A stretch of 64,000 bases of DNA, taken from contig NZ_PDJU01000001.1 of NCBI RefSeq assembly GCF_004116455.1, forward strand, positions 124,001-188,000, read 5' to 3'. Position 1 is the stretch's first letter; each line of letters opens with the position of its first letter. The notes under the pieces are model-generated. The model had not been told where the DNA came from. It was given only the letters and a program-made list of their open reading frames with translations, and searched no databases. Made by a program: the position numbers and the translations under genes. This document shows, piece by piece, positions 1-7,572 of the stretch. This stretch comes from Arcobacter sp. F155. Lineage in GTDB: Bacteria; Campylobacterota; Campylobacteria; Campylobacterales; Arcobacteraceae.

Positions 1-112
1 TCTTTGGTTCATAGTTTTTAGTTTTAAATATCTTTACACTTTTTAAGTTAGTATCATGGATACCATCTTCAATATGTAGGATTTCTCTATTTTCAATAAT
101 ACTTTTTTTCAT
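1..112 (-). CDS. 5' end of an unidentified protein, cut by window edge
   Basis: An open frame starts at the ATG on the minus strand at 112 and runs off the left edge without a stop. It encodes about 37 residues beginning MKKSIIENREILHIEDG. A weak purine-rich ribosome site (AGAAAGAA) lies directly upstream. The visible part is hydrophilic, with no signal peptide or membrane segment. The style (an acidic N-terminus followed by VKIFKTKNYEPK) is reminiscent of the N-terminal sensing domain of AraC-type regulators such as the one at 2599-3510. That is only an impression, because the part that would decide it lies outside the window. Confidence 0.45.
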   Translation of the reverse strand, partial: MKKSIIENREILHIEDGIHDTNLKSVKIFKTKNYEPK

Positions 113-187
113 TTCTTTCTTTATAAATAAAATCGTGGAATTTTAATACAACTATGTAATATTATAGATTAAATGAAGTATCTAAAC

Positions 188-211
188 CCTTATACCTTTT
201 AAAGTATAAGG
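188..211 (-). terminator. Candidate terminator of the SDR gene
   Basis: An 8-bp perfect stem (CCTTATAC/GTATAAGG) with an 8-nt loop lies 10 bp beyond the SDR stop codon. The downstream T tract on the minus strand is short (GGGTTTAG), so termination strength is uncertain. Confidence 0.45.
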
Positions 212-220
212 ATTATGTTT

Positions 221-964
221 TTATGAAAGGTAAGCTCCACCACAAACAGGTAGATATGTTCCTGTAATATGTGAACTCTCATCTTTTACAAATAGGCTAA
301 CTGCATTTGCAATATCATCAGGGTTTGCAACTTTTCCGGTTGGAGTAATTGACTTGATAAACTCAATAAACTCTTCTGGTGCACCACTTGTTGCATCAGT
401 TAAAACTAATCCTGGGGCAATTACATTTGATGTTATTCCATAAGCTCCTAGCTCTTGAGCAAGATATTTATTAAATGAATCAAGTGCTCCTTTTGCTGTT
501 CCATGTGCAATAAAGCTTGGAAGAGGGTCTTCTGATAGAGTACTAGAAATAAATACTAATCTTCCAAACTTCTTTTTAATCATTGATTTAGTTGCAAGTT
601 TAGAACAAGCATATGCTGCATGCATTTCATCATTTAATTTTTGAGAGAACTCTTCCCAAGTCTGTTCTACAAATGGTTTTGGTACAAAATTCATATTTGC
701 ATTTGATACAAGAATATCAATACCACCATGATTTTCTTCAATTTCATTAAACATCGCTTCTAATTGTGCATCATCTCTTATATCTGCTTGTATAGCAACA
801 GCTTCTCCACCGTTGAAGTTTATTTCATTTACAAGTTCATTTGCAACTTCAGTACTATTTACATAGTTAATGATTACTTTGTAGCCTTCATTTGCTAGTT
901 TTTTGGCTGTTGCAGCGCCAATTCCTCTAGCCCCACCTGTTATTAAAACATTTTTTTTCGACAT
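221..964 (-). CDS. SDR-family oxidoreductase-like protein with His at the catalytic Tyr position
   Basis: This is a 247-residue classical short-chain dehydrogenase/reductase by length and fold. The NAD(P)-binding glycine motif GGARGIG is at residues 10-16, the SNAN version of the NNAG motif at about 87-90, and the catalytic-loop serines at about 140-141. The usual YxxxK motif reads HGTAK, so His154 replaces the active-site Tyr while Lys158 is kept. The C-terminal part looks like 3-oxoacyl-ACP reductase-type SDRs (ITGTYLPVCGG). It is divergent from the MarR regulator at 1069, with two palindromic operators between them, so repression by that regulator is likely. The substrate is unknown. The Tyr replacement means it may not be a normal dehydrogenase. 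Confidence 0.8.
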   Translation of the reverse strand: MSKKNVLITGGARGIGAATAKKLANEGYKVIINYVNSTEVANELVNEINFNGGEAVAIQADIRDDAQLEAMFNEIEENHGGIDILVSNANMNFVPKPFVEQTWEEFSQKLNDEMHAAYACSKLATKSMIKKKFGRLVFISSTLSEDPLPSFIAHGTAKGALDSFNKYLAQELGAYGITSNVIAPGLVLTDATSGAPEEFIEFIKSITPTGKVANPDDIANAVSLFVKDESSHITGTYLPVCGGAYLS

Positions 965-986
965 ATAAAATCCTTTGTTGGTTAAA

Positions 987-1005
987 TACTTGTTAAGTGC
1001 AAGTA
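987..1005. promoter_or_regulatory. 19-bp palindromic operator, site 1
   Basis: TACTTGT-TAAGT-GCAAGTA is an inverted repeat with one mismatch. It nearly matches site 2 at 1025-1043 and lies 23 bp before the SDR start codon. It is a probable binding site for the MarR-type regulator encoded next to it. Confidence 0.65.
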
Positions 1006-1024
1006 TAATTGAGCTAAACTTAAT

Positions 1025-1043
1025 TACTTGTTAAAGACAAGTA
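1025..1043. promoter_or_regulatory. 19-bp palindromic operator, site 2
   Basis: TACTTGT-TAAAG-ACAAGTA is a perfect 7+5+7 inverted repeat. Its centre is 38 bp from that of site 1. It sits just upstream of the -10 box at 1058-1063 of the marR-type gene, so occupancy would block that promoter. Confidence 0.7.
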
Positions 1044-1057
1044 TTAGTAAAATATGT

Positions 1058-1063
1058 TATAAT
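1058..1063 (+). promoter_or_regulatory. -10 box of the MarR-type gene
   Basis: TATAAT ends only 5 bp before the ATG at 1069. Transcription would begin at or next to the start codon, and no Shine-Dalgarno sequence is visible, so the mRNA is probably leaderless. Confidence 0.55.
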
Positions 1064-1068
1064 TTTTT

Positions 1069-1500
1069 ATGGAAAAACAAAATTTCGAACTACAAAAGTC
1101 TTTAGGGTACCACTTTAATATAATATTTATAAATATTAAAAAGTCAATGGAAATAAAACTAAAAGATTATAATTTAACTCACTTACAATTTAGTATTTTA
1201 ATTAACTTATATAAAAATAATGTCACAACACAAAAAGAGTTATTGAAATATACTTATGGTGATGAAACAAGTATTACAAGACTAGTTGATAGATTAGAAT
1301 CAAAAGGCTACTTAAAAAGAGTACAATCACCAGAAGATAAAAGAAAAAAAATGCTTCTTTTAACAGAAGAAGGGGGTATTTTAACTGAAGAGTTGATTAC
1401 TAGTGCAAAAAAAGTAAATAGCGAAATAACAGCTAACTTAAGTAAAGAAGAGTCTACACTACTTTTAGAGTTATTACAAAAAATAGATATCTCTATGTAA
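1069..1500 (+). CDS. MarR-family transcriptional regulator
   Basis: This 143-residue protein has the MarR winged-helix plan: an N-terminal dimer helix (about 1-30), a helix-turn-helix around residues 55-85 and the wing motif DRLESKGYLKRVQ followed by a D-K-R-K basic turn at about 85-108. A C-terminal dimerisation helix follows. It is transcribed divergently from the SDR gene. The two TACTTGT/ACAAGTA palindromes between the genes are the likely operators for autorepression and control of the SDR gene. The ATG lies right behind a TATAAT box without a Shine-Dalgarno sequence. The ligand is unknown. The family typically responds to phenolic, oxidant or antibiotic-like compounds. Confidence 0.88.
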   Translation: MEKQNFELQKSLGYHFNIIFINIKKSMEIKLKDYNLTHLQFSILINLYKNNVTTQKELLKYTYGDETSITRLVDRLESKGYLKRVQSPEDKRKKMLLLTEEGGILTEELITSAKKVNSEITANLSKEESTLLLELLQKIDISM

Positions 1501-1597
1501 TATCTTCATTTTAGATAAATAGGCAAGTTTACTAGATAATCATTATATTGTGATTTTATATTTTAATGTATACTTCTTTTTATAAAGGAGTGAAATC

Positions 1598-2593
1598 ATG
1601 AAAAAAAATCAAACATTATTATCTGTACTTGATTTAGTTCCAATCGGAGAAGGTTTTTCAATAGGTGATGCTTTAAAAAATAGTACAAAACTTGCCCAAG
1701 CAGTTGAAAACTTTGGGTTTACAAGATATTGGATTGCGGAACATCACAACTTTAATAATATAGCAAGTGCTGCTACTTCAGTTATTTTAAGTCATATTGG
1801 TGCAAATACAAAAAAAATAAGAATTGGTTCAGGTGGAATAATGCTTCCAAATCATTCTCCTTTAGTAATAGCCGAACAGTTTGGGACATTAGAGTCTTTA
1901 TATCCAAATAGAATTGATTTAGGATTGGGAAGGGCACCTGGGACAGACCAAAGAACAGCTATGGCTTTAAGAAAAGACAAAAATGATGGGTCTGATTTTC
2001 CACTTATGCTAAATCATCTACAATATTATCTATCTAATGAAGGTGGTCCAAAAGCAATAAAAGCTGTTCCTGGATATGGACTTGATATTCCTATTTGGTT
2101 GTTAGGTTCAAGTACTTTTAGTGCAAAACTTGCAGGACAGAAAGGTTTACCTTTTGCTTTTGCTTCTCATTTTGCTCCTGATGCTATGGAAGATGCAATA
2201 CTTGAATATAAAACAAATTTTGTTCCATCAAAGAGTTTGGAAGAACCATATATTATTATTTGTATAAATGCTGTTTGTGCTTCAACTCAAGAAGAAGCCG
2301 AGTTTTTAGCAACTACAGAACTTCAAAAATTTGTTTATTTACATAGAGGTGATGATAGGTTATTACCTAAACCTACAGAGGATATGGATAGTATCTGGAA
2401 AGATTGGGAAAAAGAAGGTATAAAACATAAACTTAGAGAATCTATTTGGGGAACACCAAAGTTTGTAAAAGAGAGATTAGAAAATCTAGTTGAAAGAACA
2501 GGTGCAAATGAGATTATGATAAACTCATGGATTCATGACCCAAAGAAAAGAATAGAATCCTATGAATTAATATCAAAAGAGTGGATGAGGTAG
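1598..2593 (+). CDS. LLM-class flavin-dependent oxidoreductase (MsnO8/YhbW type)
   Basis: This 331-residue luciferase-like monooxygenase should fold as a TIM barrel using reduced FMN. Signature segments are the N-terminal SVLDLVPIGEG strand, RYWIAEHHN at about 43-51, the IRIGSGGIMLPNHSPL stretch at about 75-90, and RIDLGLGRAPGTD at about 105-117, all typical of the MsnO8 subfamily. A good ribosome site (AAGGAG) precedes the ATG. It stands between the MarR gene and a convergent AraC gene 5 bp away. The natural substrate of these enzymes is mostly unknown, so only the class is assigned. Confidence 0.88.
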   Translation: MKKNQTLLSVLDLVPIGEGFSIGDALKNSTKLAQAVENFGFTRYWIAEHHNFNNIASAATSVILSHIGANTKKIRIGSGGIMLPNHSPLVIAEQFGTLESLYPNRIDLGLGRAPGTDQRTAMALRKDKNDGSDFPLMLNHLQYYLSNEGGPKAIKAVPGYGLDIPIWLLGSSTFSAKLAGQKGLPFAFASHFAPDAMEDAILEYKTNFVPSKSLEEPYIIICINAVCASTQEEAEFLATTELQKFVYLHRGDDRLLPKPTEDMDSIWKDWEKEGIKHKLRESIWGTPKFVKERLENLVERTGANEIMINSWIHDPKKRIESYELISKEWMR

Positions 2594-2598
2594 ATTAA

Positions 2599-3510
2599 CT
2601 AGCTAACTTCTTCTCTTAGATATATAGCATGTGCTTTAGGGGACATCCCAAACATTCTAGAGTATTCTCTACTAAACTGAGAAGGACTTTCGTATCCTAC
2701 TGCAAAGGCAACTTCAGAAGCTTCAACATTTTGATTAAGAAGCATCAGTTTTGCTTCTTCTAATCTAATTTTCTTTTGAAATTGAATAGGAGACATGGAA
2801 GTAATAGTTTTGAAGTTTTGATAGAGTGATGATTCACTCATATCAATAAGTCTTGCAAGCTCTTTTACATTTAGTTTCTCATTGAAATTTTCTTTTATCT
2901 CTGTAATTGCATGAACTATTTTATTTGAAACAGTACCTTCCATAGCAAATTTATTTAAGAAATACCCACTTTTGTCATTGATTAAAATAAATAGAATCTC
3001 TTTTATAATTAAAGGTGCTAAATAATCCATCTCTTCTTTTGTTTTATCAATAAGTTTAATTAGTCTTGAAACTGGCTCATATAGTTTTTCTGTTAAGTCA
3101 TCAAAGAATAAACCTTTTTCAGATTTTACATTCATCGCAAGTTTATTTGTATCAATATTTTTGATTACATCATAAATATCTTCAAGTTCAAATTTAATTC
3201 TAAGTGATGCGTAGGGAACTTCTTCACTTGCTTCTAATATCTTTACTTTTGCTGGTACGTGAGTTGAAGATAATAAATATTTTGAATAATCATAACTATA
3301 AAGTTCCTCTCCAAAACCTACTGCTTTACTTCCTTGAAGAATTATGCATAAAGATGGCTCATAGATAATTGCATTAAACTCTGTTGGCTCTGAAGAAAAG
3401 TAAAAATCTAAGTTTGGAATATCTGTTTGAAAAAGTCCATTATTTTTAAAAGAGTATTTATTCTCAACTATATTTATCATGGAACTTTTTAGTAGTTCTA
3501 TATTATTCAT
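2599..3510 (-). CDS. AraC-family transcriptional regulator
   Basis: This is a 303-residue regulator. The N-terminal cupin-like sensing half carries the segment YEPSLCIILQGSK at about 51-63, typical of the AraC_N type. The C-terminal two-helix-turn-helix AraC domain runs from about 198 to 295 and includes LARLIDMSESSLYQNFK and the second motif VAFAVGYESPSQFSREYSRMFGMSP. It is divergent from the periplasmic molybdenum hydroxylase operon (3751-9046), with a 13-bp inverted repeat in the shared intergenic region. It is therefore the best candidate regulator of that operon. The inducer is unknown. Confidence 0.9.
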   Translation of the reverse strand: MNNIELLKSSMINIVENKYSFKNNGLFQTDIPNLDFYFSSEPTEFNAIIYEPSLCIILQGSKAVGFGEELYSYDYSKYLLSSTHVPAKVKILEASEEVPYASLRIKFELEDIYDVIKNIDTNKLAMNVKSEKGLFFDDLTEKLYEPVSRLIKLIDKTKEEMDYLAPLIIKEILFILINDKSGYFLNKFAMEGTVSNKIVHAITEIKENFNEKLNVKELARLIDMSESSLYQNFKTITSMSPIQFQKKIRLEEAKLMLLNQNVEASEVAFAVGYESPSQFSREYSRMFGMSPKAHAIYLREEVS

Positions 3511-3587
3511 TATGTCCTCACTATTTAGAATATATAACTAATTATATAGAAAAAAGTTCCAAGTGAATATAAAAATGCTCTAAAGTG

Positions 3588-3651
3588 ATTGCCTAATTCT
3601 ACAAAAACATAAGGTGATTTAATTATTTAAAGATTTAGAGAATCAGGCAAT
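3588..3651. promoter_or_regulatory. Spaced inverted repeat, candidate AraC operator pair
   Basis: ATTGCCTAATTCT at 3588-3600 and AGAATCAGGCAAT at 3639-3651 are inverted copies with one mismatch, 38 nt apart. The right copy ends 5 bp before a TATAAT box at 3657-3662 that reads toward the cupin gene. The layout suits a dimeric activator bound at a spaced pair of half-sites. Confidence 0.5.
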
Positions 3652-3656
3652 TGTTT

Positions 3657-3662
3657 TATAAT
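3657..3662 (+). promoter_or_regulatory. Candidate -10 box of the Mo-hydroxylase operon
   Basis: TATAAT lies 88 bp before the cupin start, next to the right arm of the inverted repeat. A weaker TATACT at 3693-3698 is a second possibility. Confidence 0.4.
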
Positions 3663-3750
3663 ATTGTTCTATTTGAATTTAAAAGTTTCATATATACTTA
3701 AAATGGATATGACTAAAAAGTTATTTAAATAATTAAGAAAAGGAATGAGT

Positions 3751-4245
3751 ATGAAAATTTTATCAATTACAAGTTTAGCAGCAGTATTAGTTGCATCACA
3801 ACTTCAAGCAAGTGATGTAAAACATGAACAAACTATTAGTAAAGTAGAAGATAGAAAATCTATTGTTGTAAGTAAAACAGATTTTAAAAAATATTTTACT
3901 GGAGGTGAAGTTAGAATTGACCCTGTTTATCCTAAAAGTGATACAAAAACTCACTCAGGTGCATATGTGACTTTTGAACCAGGAGCTAGATCAAATTGGC
4001 ATACTCATCCAAGAGGACAACATATAATTGTTACTTCAGGAGTAGGGTATACACAAACGTGGAAGGGTGAAAAAAGAGTAATAAAAGCTGGTGATGTTGT
4101 TTGGTGCCCACAAGATGTAAAGCATTGGCATGGGGCATCAAAAGATATTGCAATGACACACTTTGTAATAACTGAAGCAGATGAATCAGGTAAAAATGTA
4201 ACTTGGATGGAAGCAGTTACTAAGAATCAATACAACTCAAAATAA
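3751..4245 (+). CDS. Exported cupin-domain protein
   Basis: This small single-domain cupin has a signal peptide (MKILSITSLAAVLVASQLQAS). An in-frame ATG at 3745 abuts the AAAAGGA ribosome site, so 3751 is the better start. The metal-binding cupin motif 1 is visible as GARSNWHTHPRGQH (His pair plus a further His) and motif 2 as GDVVWCPQDVKHWHGA. It resembles the cupins annotated as (R)-mandelonitrile lyase-like, which are often encoded next to carboxymuconolactone decarboxylase proteins, as here. It is the first gene of an operon with a periplasmic molybdenum hydroxylase. Its reaction is not known. A metal-dependent periplasmic lyase or isomerase is an inference. Confidence 0.85.
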   Translation: MKILSITSLAAVLVASQLQASDVKHEQTISKVEDRKSIVVSKTDFKKYFTGGEVRIDPVYPKSDTKTHSGAYVTFEPGARSNWHTHPRGQHIIVTSGVGYTQTWKGEKRVIKAGDVVWCPQDVKHWHGASKDIAMTHFVITEADESGKNVTWMEAVTKNQYNSK

Positions 4246-4255
4246 GGAATAAATA

Positions 4256-4960
4256 ATGAAAAAGTATCTATTGGCATTTGTTTGTACTTTTTGTACATTT
4301 TTTAGTTTTGCTAGTGCAAAAGAGTTAGATTTGAAATTGTTAAGTAAAAAAGAGAAAAGTATTATAGAAATTTCTGCAATTACAACAATTGGAGACACAA
4401 AAAAGTTAACTAAACTACTAAATGAAGGTTTAGATAATGGTTTAACAATAAATGAGATAAATGAGGTTTTAGTACAACTTTACGCTTATGCAGGTTTCCC
4501 TAGAAGTTTGGGTGGAATTTTTACTTTTATGAAAGTTGTTGAAGATAGAAAAGCTAAGGGTATAGTAGATGAAAAAGGAAAAGAAGCTTCACCAATAGAA
4601 GAAGGTCTAAATAGAGATACTTATGGAGCAAAGGTTAGAGCTAGCTTAGCTGGGCAAGATAAAATTCCTGAGCCAAGTGGGTATCAATTATTTTCACCTA
4701 CAATTGATAAGTTTTTGAAAGAACATCTATTTGCAGATATTTTTGCTAGAGATATTTTAACTCATAAACAAAGAGAACTTTCTACAATATCAATCTTAGC
4801 TGCACTTGGTTCAGTTGAGGGCCCTTTAAAGTTTCATCTACAAGCATCAATGAATACAGGATGGACTAAAGATGAGTTAAAAGAGTTTTCTTTAGTAATA
4901 GAAAATATACTTGGTGAAGAAAAAGCAAGAACTGTTCAAGTACTTTTAAAAAAGATATAG
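4256..4960 (+). CDS. Exported carboxymuconolactone decarboxylase-family protein
   Basis: The 234-residue protein has a signal peptide of about 21 residues ending FSFASA. It contains two AhpD/CMD-like helical halves: about 35-100 (ISAITTIGDTKKL, LNEGLDNGLTINEINEVLVQLYAYAGFPRS) and about 150-230 (RDILTHKQRELSTISILAALG, ending in LKEFSLVIENILG). The CxxC of AhpD peroxidase-type members is absent, so a redox role is unlikely. It starts 10 bp after the cupin stop and precedes the 2Fe-2S subunit by 16 bp, so it is cotranscribed. Cupin plus CMD pairs are common next to oxidoreductases, but the reaction here is unknown. Confidence 0.83.
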   Translation: MKKYLLAFVCTFCTFFSFASAKELDLKLLSKKEKSIIEISAITTIGDTKKLTKLLNEGLDNGLTINEINEVLVQLYAYAGFPRSLGGIFTFMKVVEDRKAKGIVDEKGKEASPIEEGLNRDTYGAKVRASLAGQDKIPEPSGYQLFSPTIDKFLKEHLFADIFARDILTHKQRELSTISILAALGSVEGPLKFHLQASMNTGWTKDELKEFSLVIENILGEEKARTVQVLLKKI

Positions 4961-4976
4961 AAATAGGAAGTAATAA

Positions 4977-5432
4977 ATGAAAACTATAGTTATAGATGGA
5001 AAAAAGTTTGATGTAGCGAAAATACCAGAAGATACTCCTTTATTATGGGCAATGAGGGATTATTTAAACATTACTGGAACTAAGTTTGGTTGTGGCGTAT
5101 CAATGTGTGGAGCATGTAGTGTTTTACTTGATGGAAAAACAGTTAGAAGTTGTCAAACACAATTAAGTGATGCAATTGGAAAAAGTGTTACTACTATTGA
5201 AAATACTGAAGATAATGAAATAAATACATTAAGAAAATTTTGGAAAAAAGAAGATGTAGCTCAATGTGGATATTGTCAACCAGGACAAATTATGAATGCT
5301 GCAGGTTTTTTGAAATCAAATAAAAATCCAACAAAAGAAGAGATAGTTGAAGCTATGAATGGAAATATTTGTAGATGTGGTACCTATAATAAAATCCTAA
5401 AAGCAATTTCTCAAACAGCAAAGGAGATATAA
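4977..5432 (+). CDS. [2Fe-2S] subunit of a molybdenum hydroxylase (isoquinoline 1-oxidoreductase alpha type)
   Basis: The 151-residue electron-transfer subunit has the plant-type ferredoxin cluster at Cys39, Cys44, Cys47 and Cys59 (CGVSMCGAC...C). The helical second cluster uses Cys97, Cys100, Cys132 and Cys134 (CGYC, CRC). This is the standard small subunit of xanthine dehydrogenase-family enzymes. It has no signal peptide, while its partner at 5432 has a Tat signal, so the pair probably folds in the cytoplasm and is exported together. Its stop codon overlaps the next start by one base. No FAD subunit is encoded nearby, which fits the two-subunit IorAB type that passes electrons to cytochromes. 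Confidence 0.93.
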   Translation: MKTIVIDGKKFDVAKIPEDTPLLWAMRDYLNITGTKFGCGVSMCGACSVLLDGKTVRSCQTQLSDAIGKSVTTIENTEDNEINTLRKFWKKEDVAQCGYCQPGQIMNAAGFLKSNKNPTKEEIVEAMNGNICRCGTYNKILKAISQTAKEI

Positions 5433-7570
5433 TGCAACAAAGTAGAAGAGACTTTTTAAAGACAACTTCAATAGCAACATCAGCTGTTTTAATTGGTTTT
5501 TATGCTCCTGTTAAAGGAATGGCAAAACAGTTAGAGACTAGTAAAATTTCAGAACCAAATGCTTTTATTAAAATTGAAAGTGATAATACAATTACTTTTA
5601 TAATGGGACAAGCTGAGATGGGTCAAGGTGTTTACTCAACTATGGCAATGTGTATTGCAGAAGAGTTAGATGCTTCTTGGGAAAACATTATCTTTGAACC
5701 AGCACCTGTTAAACCTGTTTATGCAAGACCTGGTGCTGGAATAATGATGACAGGTGGTTCTGGTTCTATCACTAATCATCAAGAACAAGTAAGAAAAGTA
5801 GGTGCAGCAGTAAAAGAGATGATAAAAAAAGCAGCTGCTAAAAAATGGGGTGTTAGAGTTTTTGATGTAACTACTGAAAACTCATATGTTATAAATAAAA
5901 GAACAAGTGAGAAACTACCATATGGTGATTTTGTAGAGACAATAAAAAAACAGAAAGTACCTAGTGATGTTAAGTTAAAAAAGCCTAGTGAGTATAAGTT
6001 AATAGGTAAACCTATGAAAAGGCATCCAAAAGAAGTAGAAGAAAAAATCACGGGGAAAGCTACATTTGGAATAGATTTAAGACTCCCTAATATGAAATAT
6101 GCAGCGCTAGTTCATCCAAAAGTTTTTGGTGCAAAAATAGAATCTTTTGATGATACTAAAGCAAAAGAAGTTTCAGGGGTCCTTAAAATCAAACAATTAC
6201 CAAATCAAAAGATTGCAGTAATTGCAGACTATTGGTGGCAAGCAAAAAAAGCTGCAGATTTAGTTGAAGTAAACTGGGATGAAGGAGATTTTGCAAAAGT
6301 AAATACTCAAACTTTAAAAGAAGAGTATCAAAAAAGATTAGATACTGATGAAAATCCAGTTATGAGAAAAGATGGTGATATTGATAAAGCCTTTAAAGAA
6401 GCATATACAACAGTTGAAGCTCAATATGACTTTCCCTTCTTAGCTCACGCAATGATGGAGCCTTTAAACTGTACAGTACACCATAAAAAAGATAGTGCAT
6501 ATATCTCTCTAGGAAGTCAGTTTCAAACTAGTGTAAGAAATCTTTGTGCAGAAATTTTAGGAATTGATAATGAAAAGGTTGAATATCATAATACTTATTT
6601 AGGAAGTAGTTTTGGTAGAAGAGCCCCTGGAAATTTAGACTATATTAAAGATGCAATTTATACTTCAAAGGATGAATCATATCCTGTTATGACTTTATGG
6701 AGTAGAGAAGATGATATAAAACAGGGTAATTATAGACCAATGACTAAATCATCTGCAAAGCTTTCAATTGATAAAGAAGGAAATATTACAGGTTTTAAAG
6801 CAAAACTTATAAATCAATCTTTAGGAAGAGGTACTATGTTTGAACCATTTTTATTAAAGAATGGAATAGATGGTACTCAAAGAGAAGGATTAGAAAATCA
6901 TCCATATAAGATTGAAAACAATGACTTACAAGCATATTGCCCAGAATCTCCAATCTCTGTTTTGTGGTTACGTTCTGTAGGGCATACTGTTTCAGCTCCT
7001 ATTGTTGATTGTATTATTGACCAAGGTGCAAGTGCTGCAAATATGGACCCAATTGATTTTAGAATCAAAAATCTAAAAGATGAAAGGTTTGTAAATCTTC
7101 TTAAAAATGTTGCAAAACAGTCTGATTGGTATAATAGAAAAAAAGGGACAGGATACGGAGTAGGTATTGCTGAGTCATTTGGTAGTATTGTTGCCTATGT
7201 TGTAAAAGTAAAAGTTGAAAACAATGATTATAAGGTAGAGAAAGTATGGGGAGCAGTTGATTGTGGTTATGCTTTTAATCCTTATAATGTAGAAAACCAA
7301 ATAATGAGTGCAGTTAATTTTGCTATTGGGTATACTAAATATTCTGAGTTAACAATAGAAAATGGTAGTACAGTTCAAAATAATTTTTATGACTATGAAG
7401 TAAATAGATTGAAAGATATTCCAGAAATAAATGTTGAAATCATTAACTCTGGTGCTAAGCTTGGTGGTATAGGTGAACCAGGTGTTCCTCCTATGTTCCC
7501 TGCAATTGCAAATGCTTTATATGATGCAACAAACAAAAGATATACAACTTACCCAATTAAGTTAGGATAA
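5432..7570 (+). CDS. Tat-exported molybdopterin-binding subunit (isoquinoline 1-oxidoreductase beta type)
   Basis: This is the 712-residue catalytic subunit of a xanthine oxidase-family hydroxylase. The N-terminus carries a twin-arginine signal (SRRDFLK at residues 4-10, hydrophobic stretch to about 31). Cofactor-binding segments include GQAEMGQGVYSTMAMC, the LGSSFGRRAPG version of the GGGFGRR motif, and the catalytic-glutamate motif GIGEPGVPP with Glu near 682. The architecture matches IorB/aldehyde-dehydrogenase-like enzymes acting in the periplasm. The previous gene supplies the iron-sulfur subunit and the next two supply cofactor maturation. The substrate is unknown. N-heterocycles or aldehydes are the family's usual choices. 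Confidence 0.92.
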   Translation: MQQSRRDFLKTTSIATSAVLIGFYAPVKGMAKQLETSKISEPNAFIKIESDNTITFIMGQAEMGQGVYSTMAMCIAEELDASWENIIFEPAPVKPVYARPGAGIMMTGGSGSITNHQEQVRKVGAAVKEMIKKAAAKKWGVRVFDVTTENSYVINKRTSEKLPYGDFVETIKKQKVPSDVKLKKPSEYKLIGKPMKRHPKEVEEKITGKATFGIDLRLPNMKYAALVHPKVFGAKIESFDDTKAKEVSGVLKIKQLPNQKIAVIADYWWQAKKAADLVEVNWDEGDFAKVNTQTLKEEYQKRLDTDENPVMRKDGDIDKAFKEAYTTVEAQYDFPFLAHAMMEPLNCTVHHKKDSAYISLGSQFQTSVRNLCAEILGIDNEKVEYHNTYLGSSFGRRAPGNLDYIKDAIYTSKDESYPVMTLWSREDDIKQGNYRPMTKSSAKLSIDKEGNITGFKAKLINQSLGRGTMFEPFLLKNGIDGTQREGLENHPYKIENNDLQAYCPESPISVLWLRSVGHTVSAPIVDCIIDQGASAANMDPIDFRIKNLKDERFVNLLKNVAKQSDWYNRKKGTGYGVGIAESFGSIVAYVVKVKVENNDYKVEKVWGAVDCGYAFNPYNVENQIMSAVNFAIGYTKYSELTIENGSTVQNNFYDYEVNRLKDIPEINVEIINSGAKLGGIGEPGVPPMFPAIANALYDATNKRYTTYPIKLG

Positions 7571-7572
7571 AA

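Noticed and set aside
5779-6051. Long antisense open frame inside the molybdopterin subunit gene
   Set aside because: It is a shadow of a strongly supported coding frame and lacks a ribosome site or recognisable domain. The same holds for other antisense frames, for example at 10469-10795, 48291-48677 and 57811-58179.
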